This document shows, in pieces, positions 22,859 through 37,026 of a stretch of 64,000 bases of DNA (within the stretch, counting starts at the first letter, position 1; the number at the start of each line of letters is the position of its first letter). The notes beneath the pieces were generated by a model. The model saw only the letters and a program-made list of their open reading frames with translations, did no database searches and had not been told where the DNA came from. The stretch is from an uncultured Pelagibacteraceae bacterium (GTDB lineage Bacteria > Pseudomonadota > Alphaproteobacteria > Pelagibacterales > Pelagibacteraceae), in the NCBI GenBank assembly GCA_902598655.1, contig CACKCQ010000001.1, forward strand, positions 178,360-242,359, in the 5' to 3' direction. The translations under genes were made by a program, and so were the position numbers.

Positions 22859-24133
22859 TTATAAATTTAAAAATAACCTTCTTGGATCTTCTAAGTTTTC
22901 TTTAACAGTTTTTAAAAAACTTACAGATTCTTTTCCATCAATTATTCTATGATCATAAGACAATGCTAAAAACATTACAGGTCTAGCCTTTATCTCACCA
23001 TCAAGAACAACAGGTCTTTCAACGATATTATGCATTCCAAGAACTGCTGATTGCGGAGGGTTTAAAATAGGAGTAGATAACATTGATCCATACACACCTC
23101 CATTGCTAATTGTAAATGTTCCACCTTGAAGATCCTCTATAGTAAGACTACCATTTTTTGCTTTGTCTGACAGATCTTTTATGTTTTTTTCAATGTCCGC
23201 AAAAGACATTTCATCGGCATTTTTTAATACGGGAACTACTAATCCTTTTTCAGTTCCGACTGCAAAGCTCACATTATAATAATTTTTGTAAACCATTTCA
23301 TCATTTTCAACTTCAGCATTTATTGCAGGAAATAATTTTAATCCTACTATACAAGCTTTCACAAAAAAAGACATGAAGCCAAGTTTAATTCCGTAACTAT
23401 TTTGGAAATCTTCCTGGTTATCTTTTCTCATTGAGATTATATTTGACATATCAACCTCATTAAATGTTGTGAGCATAGCAGCATTGTTTTGAGCCTCTTT
23501 TAAACGTTTAGCAATCGTTTGTCTTAGTCTTGACATTTTGATTCGTTCTTCTTCACCATATTGAATTTTTCTTTCATTAGGTTGAGGGTTAGCTCCCATT
23601 AAACTTATTAAATCACCTTTTAAAATTCTTCCATCTTTACCTGTCCCTTTTACTTCATCTAAATTAATTTTATTTTCAACAACCATTTTTCTTACAGCAG
23701 GAGAAAGTGTTTTATTTTGTTTAATGGGCTTGGTTTCTTCAACTTCATCAGTTAATACCAATGGTTCTTCGTCAAGCAATAAAGGTTCTTGGGTTTTTTT
23801 TGTATCTTTTTTCTTTTCGATTTCTAAATTTATTACATTATTTTTTTCAACGTTTCCTTTAACCGGCTCAGCTTCCTTTTCTTCTTTAAGAACACTGCCT
23901 TCTGAAATCATTCCTAATACAGTTCCAACTTCAACAGTATCACCATCTTTTGAGTTGATCTCTGATATAACACCACTCGCAGGTGCAGGAACTTCTAAGT
24001 TTACTTTGTCAGTTTCCAATTCTACTACAGCTTCATCAGCAACTACGTTATCACCCTTTTTCTTTAACCATTTCGTGACCGTAGCCTCTGTAATACTTTC
24101 TCCCAAAACTGGAACTAATATTTTTTCACTCAT
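22859..24133 (-). CDS. sucB: 2-oxoglutarate dehydrogenase E2 (dihydrolipoyl succinyltransferase)
   Basis: Lipoyl domain '[17 protein letters not shown]', E3-binding domain, '[17 protein letters not shown]'. Confidence 0.97.
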   Translation of the reverse strand: MSEKILVPVLGESITEATVTKWLKKKGDNVVADEAVVELETDKVNLEVPAPASGVISEINSKDGDTVEVGTVLGMISEGSVLKEEKEAEPVKGNVEKNNVINLEIEKKKDTKKTQEPLLLDEEPLVLTDEVEETKPIKQNKTLSPAVRKMVVENKINLDEVKGTGKDGRILKGDLISLMGANPQPNERKIQYGEEERIKMSRLRQTIAKRLKEAQNNAAMLTTFNEVDMSNIISMRKDNQEDFQNSYGIKLGFMSFFVKACIVGLKLFPAINAEVENDEMVYKNYYNVSFAVGTEKGLVVPVLKNADEMSFADIEKNIKDLSDKAKNGSLTIEDLQGGTFTISNGGVYGSMLSTPILNPPQSAVLGMHNIVERPVVLDGEIKARPVMFLALSYDHRIIDGKESVSFLKTVKENLEDPRRLFLNL

Positions 24134-27031
24134 TTATTCAAATACTTTATTTATAATTTCTTGTTGTTCAGAATTATGTCTTCTTGCATAACCTGTAGCA
24201 GGTGTAGCATCTGGACTTCTTCCAATGTAAGAAATTGCACTGTTTTTAGCCTTAATAGTCTCTAATGTCCATTGTATATAATCTCTAACAGCAAACCAAG
24301 CACCCATATTTTTAGGCTCCTCTTGGCACCAATAAAATTTTGCATTTTTTGCAAATGGTTTTAGCTCTTTAACCAAACTTTTTGCAGGGAAGGGATATAG
24401 TTGTTCAATTCTATACAAAATCACATCATTGGTTTTTAGTTTCTCTCTTGCCGCAAGAAGATCAAAGTAAATTTTTCCAGAGCATAATATCACTTTTCTG
24501 ATTTTTTTGTCGTCTTTTAACTTAATAAACCCTTTTTGCTTAATATCTCTAGCATGATCCCATAGCACTCTATGGAAAGAATTTTGTTTACTAAAATCTT
24601 CCAAATTTGATACACAATATTTATTTCTTAAAAGTGACTTAGGCGTCATTATGACTAAAGGTTTTCTAAAATCACGGTGCATCTGTCTTCTTAAAGCATG
24701 AAAATAATTTGCAGGTGTAGTACAATTCATAACTTGTAAATTATCATTTGCACATAATTGTAAAAATCTTTCTAATCTCGCAGAGGAGTGCTCTGGGCCT
24801 TGTCCTTCATAACCATGGGGTAATAACATAACCAGTCCTGAGGCTCTTTTCCACTTTCTTTCACCAGATGATATAAATTGATCAATAATTACTTGAGCAC
24901 CATTTGCAAAATCACCAAATTGAGCTTCCCAAATTGTCAATGTATTCGGTTCTACTAAACTGTATCCATATTCAAATCCTAAAACTGCAAGTTCAGATAA
25001 AAAACTATCTACAATTTCAAAATTTTTTTGGTTGCTAGATATATTGTTTAAAGGTATGTACCTTGAATTATCAATTTGATTTCTTAAAACTGAGTGTCTT
25101 TGACTAAAAGTGCCTCTACCAGAATCCTGACCTACTAACCTTACTGGGTAACCTTCAACTAATAATGAACCAAATGCTAAAGACTCGGCTGTTGCCCAAT
25201 CAATACCTGAACCTTCATCAATAGTTTTTTTTCTATTTTCCATAATTTTTGTTATGGTTTTGTGAATATTTTTATCAGTTGGAAAAACGTGTATTCTGTC
25301 AGAAATATTATTTAAAATTTTCAAATCTGATCCAGTTAAACCTCTTTTATCTTTACCTCTTTCGGGTTTATATCTCGACCAAGTTCCCTCAAACCATCTA
25401 ATTTTAGGTTTATAATCTTTTGCATTTTTAAATTGATCATCTAATAAATTTTTAAAATCAACAATTTGTTGATCTAAATCTTGTTTCGAAAAAAGTCTTT
25501 CATTTACAAGCTTTTCACCATAAATTTTAATTGTAGATGGATGAGATCTAATTTTTTTGTACATAAGTGGTTGGGTGAAAGATGGCTCATCTCCCTCATT
25601 ATGTCCAAATCTTCTGTAACATATTAAATCAATTACAACATCTCTATTAAATTTTAATCTAAACTCAGTTGCTATTCTAGTTGCGTAAACAACTGCCTCG
25701 GGATCATCTCCATTAACATGAATGATTGGTGCATCAACCATTTTACCTACGTCAGAAGGATAAGGGGAAGATCGCGCAAATCTAGGACTTGTTGTAAATC
25801 CAATTTGGTTGTTAACAATAATATGGATTGTCCCTCCAGTGTTATGACCAGGGAGTCCAGACATTGCAAAGCACTCTGCTACTATTCCTTGTCCTGCAAA
25901 TGCAGCATCGCCGTGAATTAATATTGGTATAACTTTATTTCTTTGTTTGTCTTTGTGGAAAAATTGTTTAGCTCTGGTTTGGCCAAGAACAACAGGATTA
26001 ACCGCCTCTAAGTGTGAAGGATTATCTGTTAAACTTACGTGTACAGGATTTCCATCAAATTCTCTATCAGATGAGGCTCCTAAATGATATTTGACATCTC
26101 CAGCACCATCTTCTGATCCATCCATTTCACCAGCAAATTCATTAAAAATTCTTTTATAAGATTTTTGTAAAACGTTTGCTAAAACATTTAGTCTTCCTCT
26201 ATGTGACATTCCTATTTTAACTTCTTTTATTTTAGATTGTCCTCCAATTTTTATAATTTGCTCAAGAGCAGGTATTAGACTTTCTCCGCCATCTAAACCA
26301 AATCTTTTAGTACCAACATATTTTGTATTTAAAAATTTTTCAAAGCCCTCTGCTTGTATTAGTTTATTTAAAATCGCTTGCTTTCCATTTTTTGTAAACT
26401 TGAGTGCATTTTCGTCTTTTTCAACCCTATCTCTAAACCACATTCTCTCAGTTGGATTTGAAATATGCATATATTCATAACCTATAGGACCACAATAAGT
26501 TTTTTTTAAAAACTTGAGTATTTCTCTAATATTTGCACTTTTTTTATTTATTATTCCGTTAAGAAAAATTTCTTTGTCATAATCTTCTTTTTTAAAACCA
26601 TAGTACTCAGGATGTAATTCGTCTAAATATTCTGACTTCATCAATTCTAAAGGATCTAATTTTGATAATAGATGTCCCCTTAGCCGATAAGCTCTTATCA
26701 AGGCTACAGCACTTATTGAATTTTTATTTGAATTTGCAATTACTTGGAAATTAAACTTGCTAGAGTTATCTTTGTTTTTTTCGTTTTCTTTAGCTGTTTT
26801 CTCGACGTCCTCAATATTAATTTTTTTTGAAAAAGGTTTCCACGACGGTCCATTTATCTCGTCGACTAATATCTTCATATCCTCATCTACACTTGAGAAA
26901 TATTCAATCCAACTTTCAGAGAGAGATGGATCTTTATTTATAAATTTTACATACATTTCTTCAATAAATGCACTATTGGCCTTATTTAAAAACGATGTTT
27001 TTTTATATTCCAGATTTTTAGGAGAGCTCAT
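24134..27031 (-). CDS. sucA: 2-oxoglutarate dehydrogenase E1
   Basis: 'GMSHRGRLNVLANVL', 'VHGDDPEAV'-type segment (VNGDDPEAV), 'RRFGHNEGDEPSFTQPLMY', 'RHSVLRNQ'. Confidence 0.98.
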   Translation of the reverse strand: MSSPKNLEYKKTSFLNKANSAFIEEMYVKFINKDPSLSESWIEYFSSVDEDMKILVDEINGPSWKPFSKKINIEDVEKTAKENEKNKDNSSKFNFQVIANSNKNSISAVALIRAYRLRGHLLSKLDPLELMKSEYLDELHPEYYGFKKEDYDKEIFLNGIINKKSANIREILKFLKKTYCGPIGYEYMHISNPTERMWFRDRVEKDENALKFTKNGKQAILNKLIQAEGFEKFLNTKYVGTKRFGLDGGESLIPALEQIIKIGGQSKIKEVKIGMSHRGRLNVLANVLQKSYKRIFNEFAGEMDGSEDGAGDVKYHLGASSDREFDGNPVHVSLTDNPSHLEAVNPVVLGQTRAKQFFHKDKQRNKVIPILIHGDAAFAGQGIVAECFAMSGLPGHNTGGTIHIIVNNQIGFTTSPRFARSSPYPSDVGKMVDAPIIHVNGDDPEAVVYATRIATEFRLKFNRDVVIDLICYRRFGHNEGDEPSFTQPLMYKKIRSHPSTIKIYGEKLVNERLFSKQDLDQQIVDFKNLLDDQFKNAKDYKPKIRWFEGTWSRYKPERGKDKRGLTGSDLKILNNISDRIHVFPTDKNIHKTITKIMENRKKTIDEGSGIDWATAESLAFGSLLVEGYPVRLVGQDSGRGTFSQRHSVLRNQIDNSRYIPLNNISSNQKNFEIVDSFLSELAVLGFEYGYSLVEPNTLTIWEAQFGDFANGAQVIIDQFISSGERKWKRASGLVMLLPHGYEGQGPEHSSARLERFLQLCANDNLQVMNCTTPANYFHALRRQMHRDFRKPLVIMTPKSLLRNKYCVSNLEDFSKQNSFHRVLWDHARDIKQKGFIKLKDDKKIRKVILCSGKIYFDLLAAREKLKTNDVILYRIEQLYPFPAKSLVKELKPFAKNAKFYWCQEEPKNMGAWFAVRDYIQWTLETIKAKNSAISYIGRSPDATPATGYARRHNSEQQEIINKVFE

Positions 27032-27061
27032 TTTATTTTCTTATAATACTAAATTTTGTTT

Positions 27062-27937
27062 TCAATTGGACAATTTATTTAACAATGTTTTTCCAATTTC
27101 TGAGGGTGATGTGGCTACTTCTATGCCACAATCTTCCATTTTTTTGATCTTATCTTTAGCCCCACCTTTACCACCTGATATTATGGCCCCTGCATGTCCC
27201 ATTCTTCTACCCGGTGGTGCTGTAACTCCTGCAATAAAACCAACCATGGGTTTTTTTATTTCATGATTTTTTACAAATTCAGCTGCTTCTTCTTCAGCTG
27301 ATCCACCTATTTCACCAATCATTAAAATTGATTTAGTTTCCTCGTCTTTTAAAAATAAATCTAAGCAATCAATAAAATTTGTGCCATTGATTGGATCACC
27401 ACCTATACCTATACATGTTGATTGCCCCAAATCATTTTCTGTAGTTTGTGCGACAGCCTCGTAGGTCAAAGTTCCAGATCTTGATACAATACCAACAGAA
27501 CCCTTTTTATGTATATTTCCTGGCATTATCCCGATCTTGCATTCATCGGGAGTGATTATCCCTGGACAATTGGGACCGATTAATCTTGATTTTGAATTAA
27601 GTAACTTTTTTTTGACCTTAATCATATCAAGAACAGGTATTCCCTCAGTGATACAAACAATTAATTCTAAGTTAGCTTCAATGGCTTCTATGATTGCTGC
27701 AGATGCAAATTTCGCAGGAACATAAATCATAGTTGCGTTGGCACCAGTTTTATCGACTGCTTCCTTTACTGTATTAAATACTGGTCTATCTAGATGAGTT
27801 TGACCACCTTTTTTTGGTGTAACTCCTCCGACTAAATTTGTTCCATATTTAATTGCTTGCTCCGAATGAAAGGTTCCATGACTACCCGTAAAACCTTGGC
27901 AAATTAACTTTGTGTTTTTATTAACTAAAACTGACAT
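27062..27937 (-). CDS. sucD: Succinyl-CoA synthetase alpha subunit
   Basis: '[31 protein letters not shown]', '[12 protein letters not shown]'. Confidence 0.98.
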   Translation of the reverse strand: MSVLVNKNTKLICQGFTGSHGTFHSEQAIKYGTNLVGGVTPKKGGQTHLDRPVFNTVKEAVDKTGANATMIYVPAKFASAAIIEAIEANLELIVCITEGIPVLDMIKVKKKLLNSKSRLIGPNCPGIITPDECKIGIMPGNIHKKGSVGIVSRSGTLTYEAVAQTTENDLGQSTCIGIGGDPINGTNFIDCLDLFLKDEETKSILMIGEIGGSAEEEAAEFVKNHEIKKPMVGFIAGVTAPPGRRMGHAGAIISGGKGGAKDKIKKMEDCGIEVATSPSEIGKTLLNKLSN

Positions 27938-29098
27938 TTATTTAATAGCCTCTACAATTTTTTTAGCAGCATCAGATAAATCAGAAGCAGAAATTAACTC
28001 AAGACCTGAATTATCAAGTATTTTTTTTCCCTCTTCAAAATTTGTTCCGGCCAATCTTACAACTAAAGGAACATTCATTTTTATTTCTTTTGCTGCATCC
28101 ACAACACCTTGGGCAAGAACATCACATCTCATTATTCCCCCAAAAATATTAATCAATATTCCTTTAACATTTTTATCTGATAAAATTATTTTAAAAGCAG
28201 CTGCCACTTTTTCTTTAGAAGCCCCACCACCAACATCTAAAAAATTTGCTGGTTCCTTTCCATATAATTTAATTATGTCCATAGTTGCCATTGCAAGCCC
28301 AGCTCCATTAACCATGCATCCAATTGTTCCATCAAGTTTAATATATGCTAAATCATGCTTACTAGCTTCTATCTCTGTTTCTTCTTCTTCATTGAGGTCT
28401 CTCAACTCAATTAGCTCTGGATGTCTGAATAAAGCATTTCCATCAAAATTCATTTTTGCATCTAAACAAATCAGCTCTTTTTCTTTTGTTAAAATTAAAG
28501 GATTAATTTCAATTAAATTAGCATCAGTTTCTATAAATAATTTGTATATGGACTTGATTAGACTAATTCCTTGTTCTTTTGTTTCTTCATCTAGATTAAA
28601 AATACTTATTATTTTATTACAATTTTCATCAGATATTTCGTTATCTAAATCTACTTTTGTTGTTAAAATTTTCTCAGGAGATTTGATTGCGACTTCTTCT
28701 ATATCCATACCCCCTTGATCACTTGAGATAAAAGCTATCTTTGAGCTTGCACGATCTACAACGCAAGACAAATAAAATTCTTTTTCAATATTAGATGAAA
28801 CTTCGACATATAATCTTTTAACAATTCTTCCACTAGGTCCTGTCTGATGAGTGATTAATTTTTTTCCAAGCAAGGATTTTGCCTCTGTTTCAAGACTTTT
28901 TAAATCATTTACTATTTTAACTCCACCAGCTTTACCTCTGCCTCCAGCATGAATTTGTGCTTTCAACACATATTTATCAGTTTTAAGATTTTTAGCTTTT
29001 TCCAATAATTCATATACATCTAGAGCATAAACTCCATCCGGAACTTTAGCTCCATATTTTCTAAGTATATTCTTTGCTTGGTGTTCGTGAATATTCAT
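27938..29098 (-). CDS. sucC: Succinyl-CoA synthetase beta subunit
   Basis: '[16 protein letters not shown]', '[16 protein letters not shown]', '[18 protein letters not shown]'. Confidence 0.98.
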   Translation of the reverse strand: MNIHEHQAKNILRKYGAKVPDGVYALDVYELLEKAKNLKTDKYVLKAQIHAGGRGKAGGVKIVNDLKSLETEAKSLLGKKLITHQTGPSGRIVKRLYVEVSSNIEKEFYLSCVVDRASSKIAFISSDQGGMDIEEVAIKSPEKILTTKVDLDNEISDENCNKIISIFNLDEETKEQGISLIKSIYKLFIETDANLIEINPLILTKEKELICLDAKMNFDGNALFRHPELIELRDLNEEEETEIEASKHDLAYIKLDGTIGCMVNGAGLAMATMDIIKLYGKEPANFLDVGGGASKEKVAAAFKIILSDKNVKGILINIFGGIMRCDVLAQGVVDAAKEIKMNVPLVVRLAGTNFEEGKKILDNSGLELISASDLSDAAKKIVEAIK

Positions 29099-29101
29099 TA
29101 A

Positions 29102-31562
<2,461 letters not shown>

Positions 31563-31582
31563 GGATGTATTTAAATAAGTAA

Positions 31583-32356
31583 TTATGTGGTTGCAAGCAT
31601 TTTCTTTATCTCAGCAATAGCTTTTGCTGGATTTAATCCTTTTGGACATGCGTTAGTGCAGTTCAAAATCGTATGGCATCTATAAAGCTTAAGTTCATCT
31701 GCAACCTTTTGAAGTCTTTCCTTTCTATCTTCGTCTCTGCTATCCATTATCCATCTATAAGCTTGTAACAAAACTGCAGGACCTAAATACTTATCACCAT
31801 TCCACCAATAACTAGGACATGAAGTAGAACAACAAGCACACATTATGCATTCATAAGCTCCATCAAGTTTAGCTCTATCTTCTGGAGATTGATGAATTTC
31901 TGTTGTTTCACTTTTTGAATTATTTTTTAACCAAGGTTCAATGGATTGGTATTGTTTATATAATCCACTTAAGTCTCCTATTAAATCTTTTTTTACTTTT
32001 AAGTGAGGCAAAGGATATATATCTATATCTCCCTTAATTTCTGCATGTGGCTTAGTACATGCAAGACCATTTTTTCCACCCATATTCATTGCACATGAAC
32101 CACAAACTCCATGCGCACAAGATCTTCTATATGCAAGTGTTGGATCAATTTCGTTTTTAATTTTATTTAGTATATCTAAAACTTTAGATGGACAATTGTC
32201 CATATCTACTTCATATGTGTCTATCCTTGGGTTCTCTCGAGTGGTTGGATCCCATCTATAAACATTTACTTTTCTAATATTCTTTGAACCAGTTTTGTCT
32301 TTAAAATATTTACCTTTATTAACTTTTGAGTTTTGTGGTAAATTTAATTGAACCAT
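31583..32356 (-). CDS. sdhB: Succinate dehydrogenase iron-sulfur subunit
   Basis: '[18 protein letters not shown]', '[17 protein letters not shown]', '[21 protein letters not shown]'. Confidence 0.98.
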   Translation of the reverse strand: MVQLNLPQNSKVNKGKYFKDKTGSKNIRKVNVYRWDPTTRENPRIDTYEVDMDNCPSKVLDILNKIKNEIDPTLAYRRSCAHGVCGSCAMNMGGKNGLACTKPHAEIKGDIDIYPLPHLKVKKDLIGDLSGLYKQYQSIEPWLKNNSKSETTEIHQSPEDRAKLDGAYECIMCACCSTSCPSYWWNGDKYLGPAVLLQAYRWIMDSRDEDRKERLQKVADELKLYRCHTILNCTNACPKGLNPAKAIAEIKKMLATT

Positions 32357-34131
32357 TAATACACTCTTTCTTGTGGAGGAAAATATTGGACTTCATTTGT
32401 TAATGTTGAAGTATGTACATCTCTGTATTCAATTTTAGTATTTTTTCCATCACACCAAGATAATGTATGTTTCATAAATTTTTCATCATTTCTTTTCGGA
32501 TAATCTTCACGAGCATGAGCTCCTCTGCTTTCTTTTCTGTGATATGCAGAATCTACAGTTGTTATCGCTTGTCTAATTAAATTATCAAATTCTAAAGTCT
32601 CAACTAAATCAGTATTGAATACCAACGATTTATCTTTAACAGAAATCGATTCCATGCCGTCATAGGTTTTTCTGATCTCATCTACGCCCTCTTTAAGATT
32701 CTTTTCAGTTCTAAATACAGCGCATTTAGACTGCATTGTTTTTTGCATCGCCAGTCTAAGTTCAGCAGTTCCATTATCTCCCTCTGCATACCTCAGTTTA
32801 TCAAATCTATTTAGACATTTTTCAGTTTCGCTTTCACTAACTTCTTCGTGAGGCGTACCAGGTTTTACTAATTCCGCTGCTCTCTTTGCTGCAGCTCTTC
32901 CAAAAACAACCAAATCAATAAGTGAATTTGAACCTAATCTATTTGCTCCATGCACAGATACGCATGCGGCCTCACCAATCGCCATCAAGCCTGGAACTGT
33001 TTTTTGAGATCCGTTTACTGTTAAAACTTCAGCTTTATAATTTGTTGGTATACCACCCATATTATAATGAACTGTTGGGACAACTGGTATTGGTTCTTTG
33101 GTTACATCTACATTTGCAAATAATCTTGCTGCCTCAGTAATGCCTGGCAATCTATCTTCAATAACTTTTTTATCTAAATGACTTAAATATAAATGAACAT
33201 GGTCTTGATCTTTACCAACACCTCTTCCCTCATTAATTTCAATAGACATTGATCTGCTAACTACATCCCTTGATGCAAGATCTTTAGCATTGGGAGCATA
33301 TCTCTCCATAAATCTTTCACCTTTAGAGTTTACCAAATATCCACCTTCACCTCTTACACCTTCAGAAATAAGTGTTCCGTGTCCATATATTCCTGTTGGG
33401 TGAAATTGTACAAACTCCATATCCTGAAGAGGTAATCCAGCTCTTAATACCATTGCATTACCATCACCAGTACAAGTATGTGCAGATGTTGCTGAGTAAT
33501 ACACCTTCCCATATCCCCCTGTGGCTATAATTGTTATGTGAGATCTAAAACGATGAATTGTTCCATCATTTAAATTCCAAGCAATTAAACCTTTGCATTG
33601 TCCATCTTTCATAATTAAGTCTAATGCAAAATATTCAATAAAAAATTCTGTATTATGTTTAAGTGCTTGACCATACAATGTATGGAGAATTGCATGACCA
33701 GTTCTGTCTGCTGCAGCACAAGTTCTTTGTACAATTCCATTTCCATAATTTTTTGTCATTCCTCCAAATGGTCTTTGATAAATTTTTCCATCTTCTGTTC
33801 TACTAAAAGGAACACCATACTTTTCTAATTCTAGTACTGCTTTTGGAGCTTCCTTACACAAATATTCAATACTATCTTGATCGCCTAACCAGTCTGCTCC
33901 TTTTACAGTATCGTACATATGCCAACGCCAATCGTCTTCTCCCATGTTTCCAAGGGCTGCTGAAATTCCACCTTGGGCAGCTGATGTATGACTTCTGGTT
34001 GGAAAGACTTTAGAAATGCATGCGGTTTTTAATCCAGCTTCACTTAAGCCAACCGCAGCTCTTAGGCCAGAACCTCCAGCACCAAGGACAACGACATCGT
34101 ATTCATGATCTATAATATTATAAGATTTCAT
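32356..34131 (-). CDS. sdhA: Succinate dehydrogenase flavoprotein
   Basis: '[20 protein letters not shown]', '[23 protein letters not shown]', '[18 protein letters not shown]'. Confidence 0.98.
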   Translation of the reverse strand: MKSYNIIDHEYDVVVLGAGGSGLRAAVGLSEAGLKTACISKVFPTRSHTSAAQGGISAALGNMGEDDWRWHMYDTVKGADWLGDQDSIEYLCKEAPKAVLELEKYGVPFSRTEDGKIYQRPFGGMTKNYGNGIVQRTCAAADRTGHAILHTLYGQALKHNTEFFIEYFALDLIMKDGQCKGLIAWNLNDGTIHRFRSHITIIATGGYGKVYYSATSAHTCTGDGNAMVLRAGLPLQDMEFVQFHPTGIYGHGTLISEGVRGEGGYLVNSKGERFMERYAPNAKDLASRDVVSRSMSIEINEGRGVGKDQDHVHLYLSHLDKKVIEDRLPGITEAARLFANVDVTKEPIPVVPTVHYNMGGIPTNYKAEVLTVNGSQKTVPGLMAIGEAACVSVHGANRLGSNSLIDLVVFGRAAAKRAAELVKPGTPHEEVSESETEKCLNRFDKLRYAEGDNGTAELRLAMQKTMQSKCAVFRTEKNLKEGVDEIRKTYDGMESISVKDKSLVFNTDLVETLEFDNLIRQAITTVDSAYHRKESRGAHAREDYPKRNDEKFMKHTLSWCDGKNTKIEYRDVHTSTLTNEVQYFPPQERVY

Positions 34132-34457
34132 ATAGTTAGTTTAAATACCGCAAATATTGTAATTAAAGGAATTGTTATAGCAAAAAAATTTAAAGCTTTG
34201 TTTGCGGCATTTTTGATTTTTTCGTCTTTAATATAGTCTTCAAAAACCTCACTTATGCTTAATGCTGAGAAAAAGTACGCAAAAATAAGAAATAGACTAA
34301 ATATAAACTTTGAAGGTTGAGAAGTTAGAAAAGTTAATATCTCTAAGTAACTTTTATCATAAATACTAACCAAATTTAAAGCAAACCATAACATCAAAGG
34401 TACTAATATGAGAGAACTCACTTTTAGAAATACCCATTTTTTTGTTACTGCTCTCAT
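34128..34457 (-). CDS. sdhD: Succinate dehydrogenase membrane anchor subunit
   Basis: Three hydrophobic segments between sdhC and sdhA. Confidence 0.8.
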   Translation of the reverse strand: MRAVTKKWVFLKVSSLILVPLMLWFALNLVSIYDKSYLEILTFLTSQPSKFIFSLFLIFAYFFSALSISEVFEDYIKDEKIKNAANKALNFFAITIPLITIFAVFKLTI

Positions 34458-34837
34458 TACAATAAATTTCGTCCTATTAAATAAATTGAAATGGTTAAAA
34501 CAAAAGATCCAAAGATTACAACTAAGCCAGTGATTTTTGTAGTTTTTAATTCAAATCCATAACCAAAATCCATGATTAAATGTCTTATCTCACTTAAGAT
34601 TTGGAAACTAAAAGACCATGTAATACCCAATATGAAAAATTTTCCAATAATAGATTGGAGGAATAATTTTATATATTCATGACTTCCTTCACTAAATGAA
34701 AAAAATATAAAAAAAATACAAATTAAAGTTATTGCTAATATATTTATTATTCCTGTAATTCTATGAGATATTGAAACTAAAGATGAAACATGCCATCTAT
34801 AAATTTGAATATGAGGAGATAAAGGATTATTTTCCAT
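34457..34837 (-). CDS. sdhC: Succinate dehydrogenase cytochrome b556 subunit
   Basis: 'NPLSPHIQIYRWHVSSLVSISHRITG', 'LSEIRHLIMDFGYG'. Confidence 0.93.
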   Translation of the reverse strand: MENNPLSPHIQIYRWHVSSLVSISHRITGIINILAITLICIFFIFFSFSEGSHEYIKLFLQSIIGKFFILGITWSFSFQILSEIRHLIMDFGYGFELKTTKITGLVVIFGSFVLTISIYLIGRNLL

Positions 34838-35837
34838 TTTGATTTGCTTTCATTATTGTTTCTGCAATTTCAACAGAATTTAATGCGGCGCCTCTTAATA
34901 GGTTATCTGAAACGATCCACAAATTAATTGAATTCTCTTTTGTTTTATCATCTCTAATTCTTGAGATAAATGTTTCATCACTACCAGTTGCTTCTATTGG
35001 AGTACTATATCCTCCATTTTCTCTTTTATCTATAACTCTACAACCATCAGCATTATTTAATGCTTCTCTGATTTGTTCTAGAGAGTAAGGATTTTCAAAC
35101 TCTATATTTACTGACTCTGAATGTGATACAAGAACAGGAATTCTAACGCACGTGGCTGTTAGCTCTATATTATTATCCAGTATTTTTTTTGTTTCATTAG
35201 TCATTTTCAATTCTTCTTTTGTGTATCCATCATCCGAAAAAACATCAATGTGAGGAATTATATTGAAAGCTATTTGTTTAGTAAAATTTTTAGATTGAAC
35301 AAAATTTCCATCGAGATAAGATTTAGTTTGTTCAATCAATTCATCCATAGGTGCTTTTCCGCCTCCAGAAACAGATTGATAGGTAGAAACTATCACCCTT
35401 TTTATTTTATATAAATCATGTAATGGTTTAAGAGCTAATACTAACTGAGCTGTTGAGCAGTTAGGATTTGCCACAATATTTTTTTTCATTTCATTAATTT
35501 TTTCTGCATTCACTTGAGGCACAATAAGTGGAACATCGGGGTCCATTCTAAAAAAACTGGAATTATCAATTACAGTTGTTAATTTTGCTGCACTTTCTGC
35601 ATACTGTTCTGCAATTTTACCGCCAGCTGCAAAAAAAGTTATATTCGCATTTGAAAAATCATATTTTTCAAGATCATGGACTTCGTAATCTTTGCCTTTA
35701 AAACTTATTTTTTTTCCAGCACTATTAGAAGAGGCAACTAAAAAAAGGTTATCAAATTTAATATCTTTTTTTTCTATAACTTCTAGAGTCTTTCTTCCCA
35801 CATTACCGGTTGCACCGATGATAGCTATATTAGTCAT
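34827..35837 (-). CDS. asd: Aspartate-semialdehyde dehydrogenase
   Basis: 'IIGATGNVGRKTLEV', 'VANPNCSTAQLVLALKPLHD', 'STYQSVSGGGKAPMDEL'. Confidence 0.97.
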   Translation of the reverse strand: MTNIAIIGATGNVGRKTLEVIEKKDIKFDNLFLVASSNSAGKKISFKGKDYEVHDLEKYDFSNANITFFAAGGKIAEQYAESAAKLTTVIDNSSFFRMDPDVPLIVPQVNAEKINEMKKNIVANPNCSTAQLVLALKPLHDLYKIKRVIVSTYQSVSGGGKAPMDELIEQTKSYLDGNFVQSKNFTKQIAFNIIPHIDVFSDDGYTKEELKMTNETKKILDNNIELTATCVRIPVLVSHSESVNIEFENPYSLEQIREALNNADGCRVIDKRENGGYSTPIEATGSDETFISRIRDDKTKENSINLWIVSDNLLRGAALNSVEIAETIMKANQNGK

Positions 35838-35851
35838 TTTAAAGATTTATA

Positions 35852-36961
35852 CTAAATGAAAGGTAAATCGCAAACTGTTCCGTTAAAACTATTACCATTT
35901 ATATCAATTTTGAATGTTTGCTTTGCTTCAAAATATGGTTTTTTTATCATAGCTATACCAATTACCTGTTTAAAAGTTGGATTGTAACAACCTGATCTCA
36001 ATTCTCCGATTATATTATTGTTTTCATCTGTTAAGTTCATTGAACCAGTTACGCTTATTTTATCAGTATCAATTTTAACACCCATTAGTTTTCTTTTAAT
36101 TCCCTCAGACTTTATTTTTTTTAATTTCTCTTTTCCTAAAAATTCAACATCACTATCAATATTAATATATTTATCAAAGCCACATTCGTAAGGATTGTCT
36201 CCATTGTCCATATCGTTTCCTTGAGAAAGTAATCCACTTTCGATACGTTCAATTAAATTAGGACATCCTGCTCTAATATTAAACTCATCTCCAATTTCAA
36301 ATAGATGATCGTATAGTTTTAAACCTGAAGCATTATTCTCTACATAAATTTCATATCCACCTTGTTTAGACCATCCTGATTGAGCAATTAAATGTTTGGC
36401 TCCAGCAAAATCAAAATAATCAAAACCAAAAAATTTTAATTTTGTTATCTTTTCTCCAAAAACTTTTTCCATCAATTTAAAAGATTTAGGCCCTTGCACA
36501 GCCATAATGTCAACTTCAGGCTCTATAATATTTACATCAAATTTATTTCCAATTGCCAATCCTTTTGCAAATAAGATTACATCCGTATCTGCAATAGAAA
36601 CCCACCATTTATTCTGATTAAATCTTAGAACAACTGGATCATTAATTAATCCAGCATTATCATCTATAATTGGACAGTAATAACATCTTCCATCTTTTGA
36701 TTTCGAAAGATCTCTACAAGTCATAAGTTGAACTAATTTTGCAGCATCTTTTCCAGTAATCTCTACTTGCCTTTCAGCAGCCACATCCCAAACTTGAACA
36801 TGCTCTTTTAAATGATGATATGAGTCTTCTAAAGAACCAAATGCAGCAGGAAGCAACATATGATTGTATATTGTGTAAGCTGTAACACCTTGTTTTTCAA
36901 TTCTTGATGTATAAGGCGTACCTCTAAGTCTTCTTGATTTTGCAATAGAAAAGTTTTTCAT
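35852..36961 (-). CDS. dmdA: Dimethylsulfoniopropionate demethylase
   Basis: GcvT-fold protein of 369 aa ('[33 protein letters not shown]', '[21 protein letters not shown]'); directly downstream of dmdB and dmdC homologues. Confidence 0.9.
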   Translation of the reverse strand: MKNFSIAKSRRLRGTPYTSRIEKQGVTAYTIYNHMLLPAAFGSLEDSYHHLKEHVQVWDVAAERQVEITGKDAAKLVQLMTCRDLSKSKDGRCYYCPIIDDNAGLINDPVVLRFNQNKWWVSIADTDVILFAKGLAIGNKFDVNIIEPEVDIMAVQGPKSFKLMEKVFGEKITKLKFFGFDYFDFAGAKHLIAQSGWSKQGGYEIYVENNASGLKLYDHLFEIGDEFNIRAGCPNLIERIESGLLSQGNDMDNGDNPYECGFDKYINIDSDVEFLGKEKLKKIKSEGIKRKLMGVKIDTDKISVTGSMNLTDENNNIIGELRSGCYNPTFKQVIGIAMIKKPYFEAKQTFKIDINGNSFNGTVCDLPFI

Positions 36962-37026
36962 TTTTTAGCTTAGTGTCATCTTTTTATCTATTTGTAAAGA
37001 AAGTAAGTTGTTTATTTGAAAGAAAT

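Noticed and set aside
23724-24191. 155-aa plus-strand ORF over the sucB/sucA boundary
   Set aside because: Antisense to the lipoyl domain and linker of sucB; no independent evidence of coding.
27912-28718. 268-aa plus-strand ORF
   Set aside because: Lies antisense to sucC, which is unambiguous; serine/isoleucine-rich translation is typical of the antisense of AT-rich genes.
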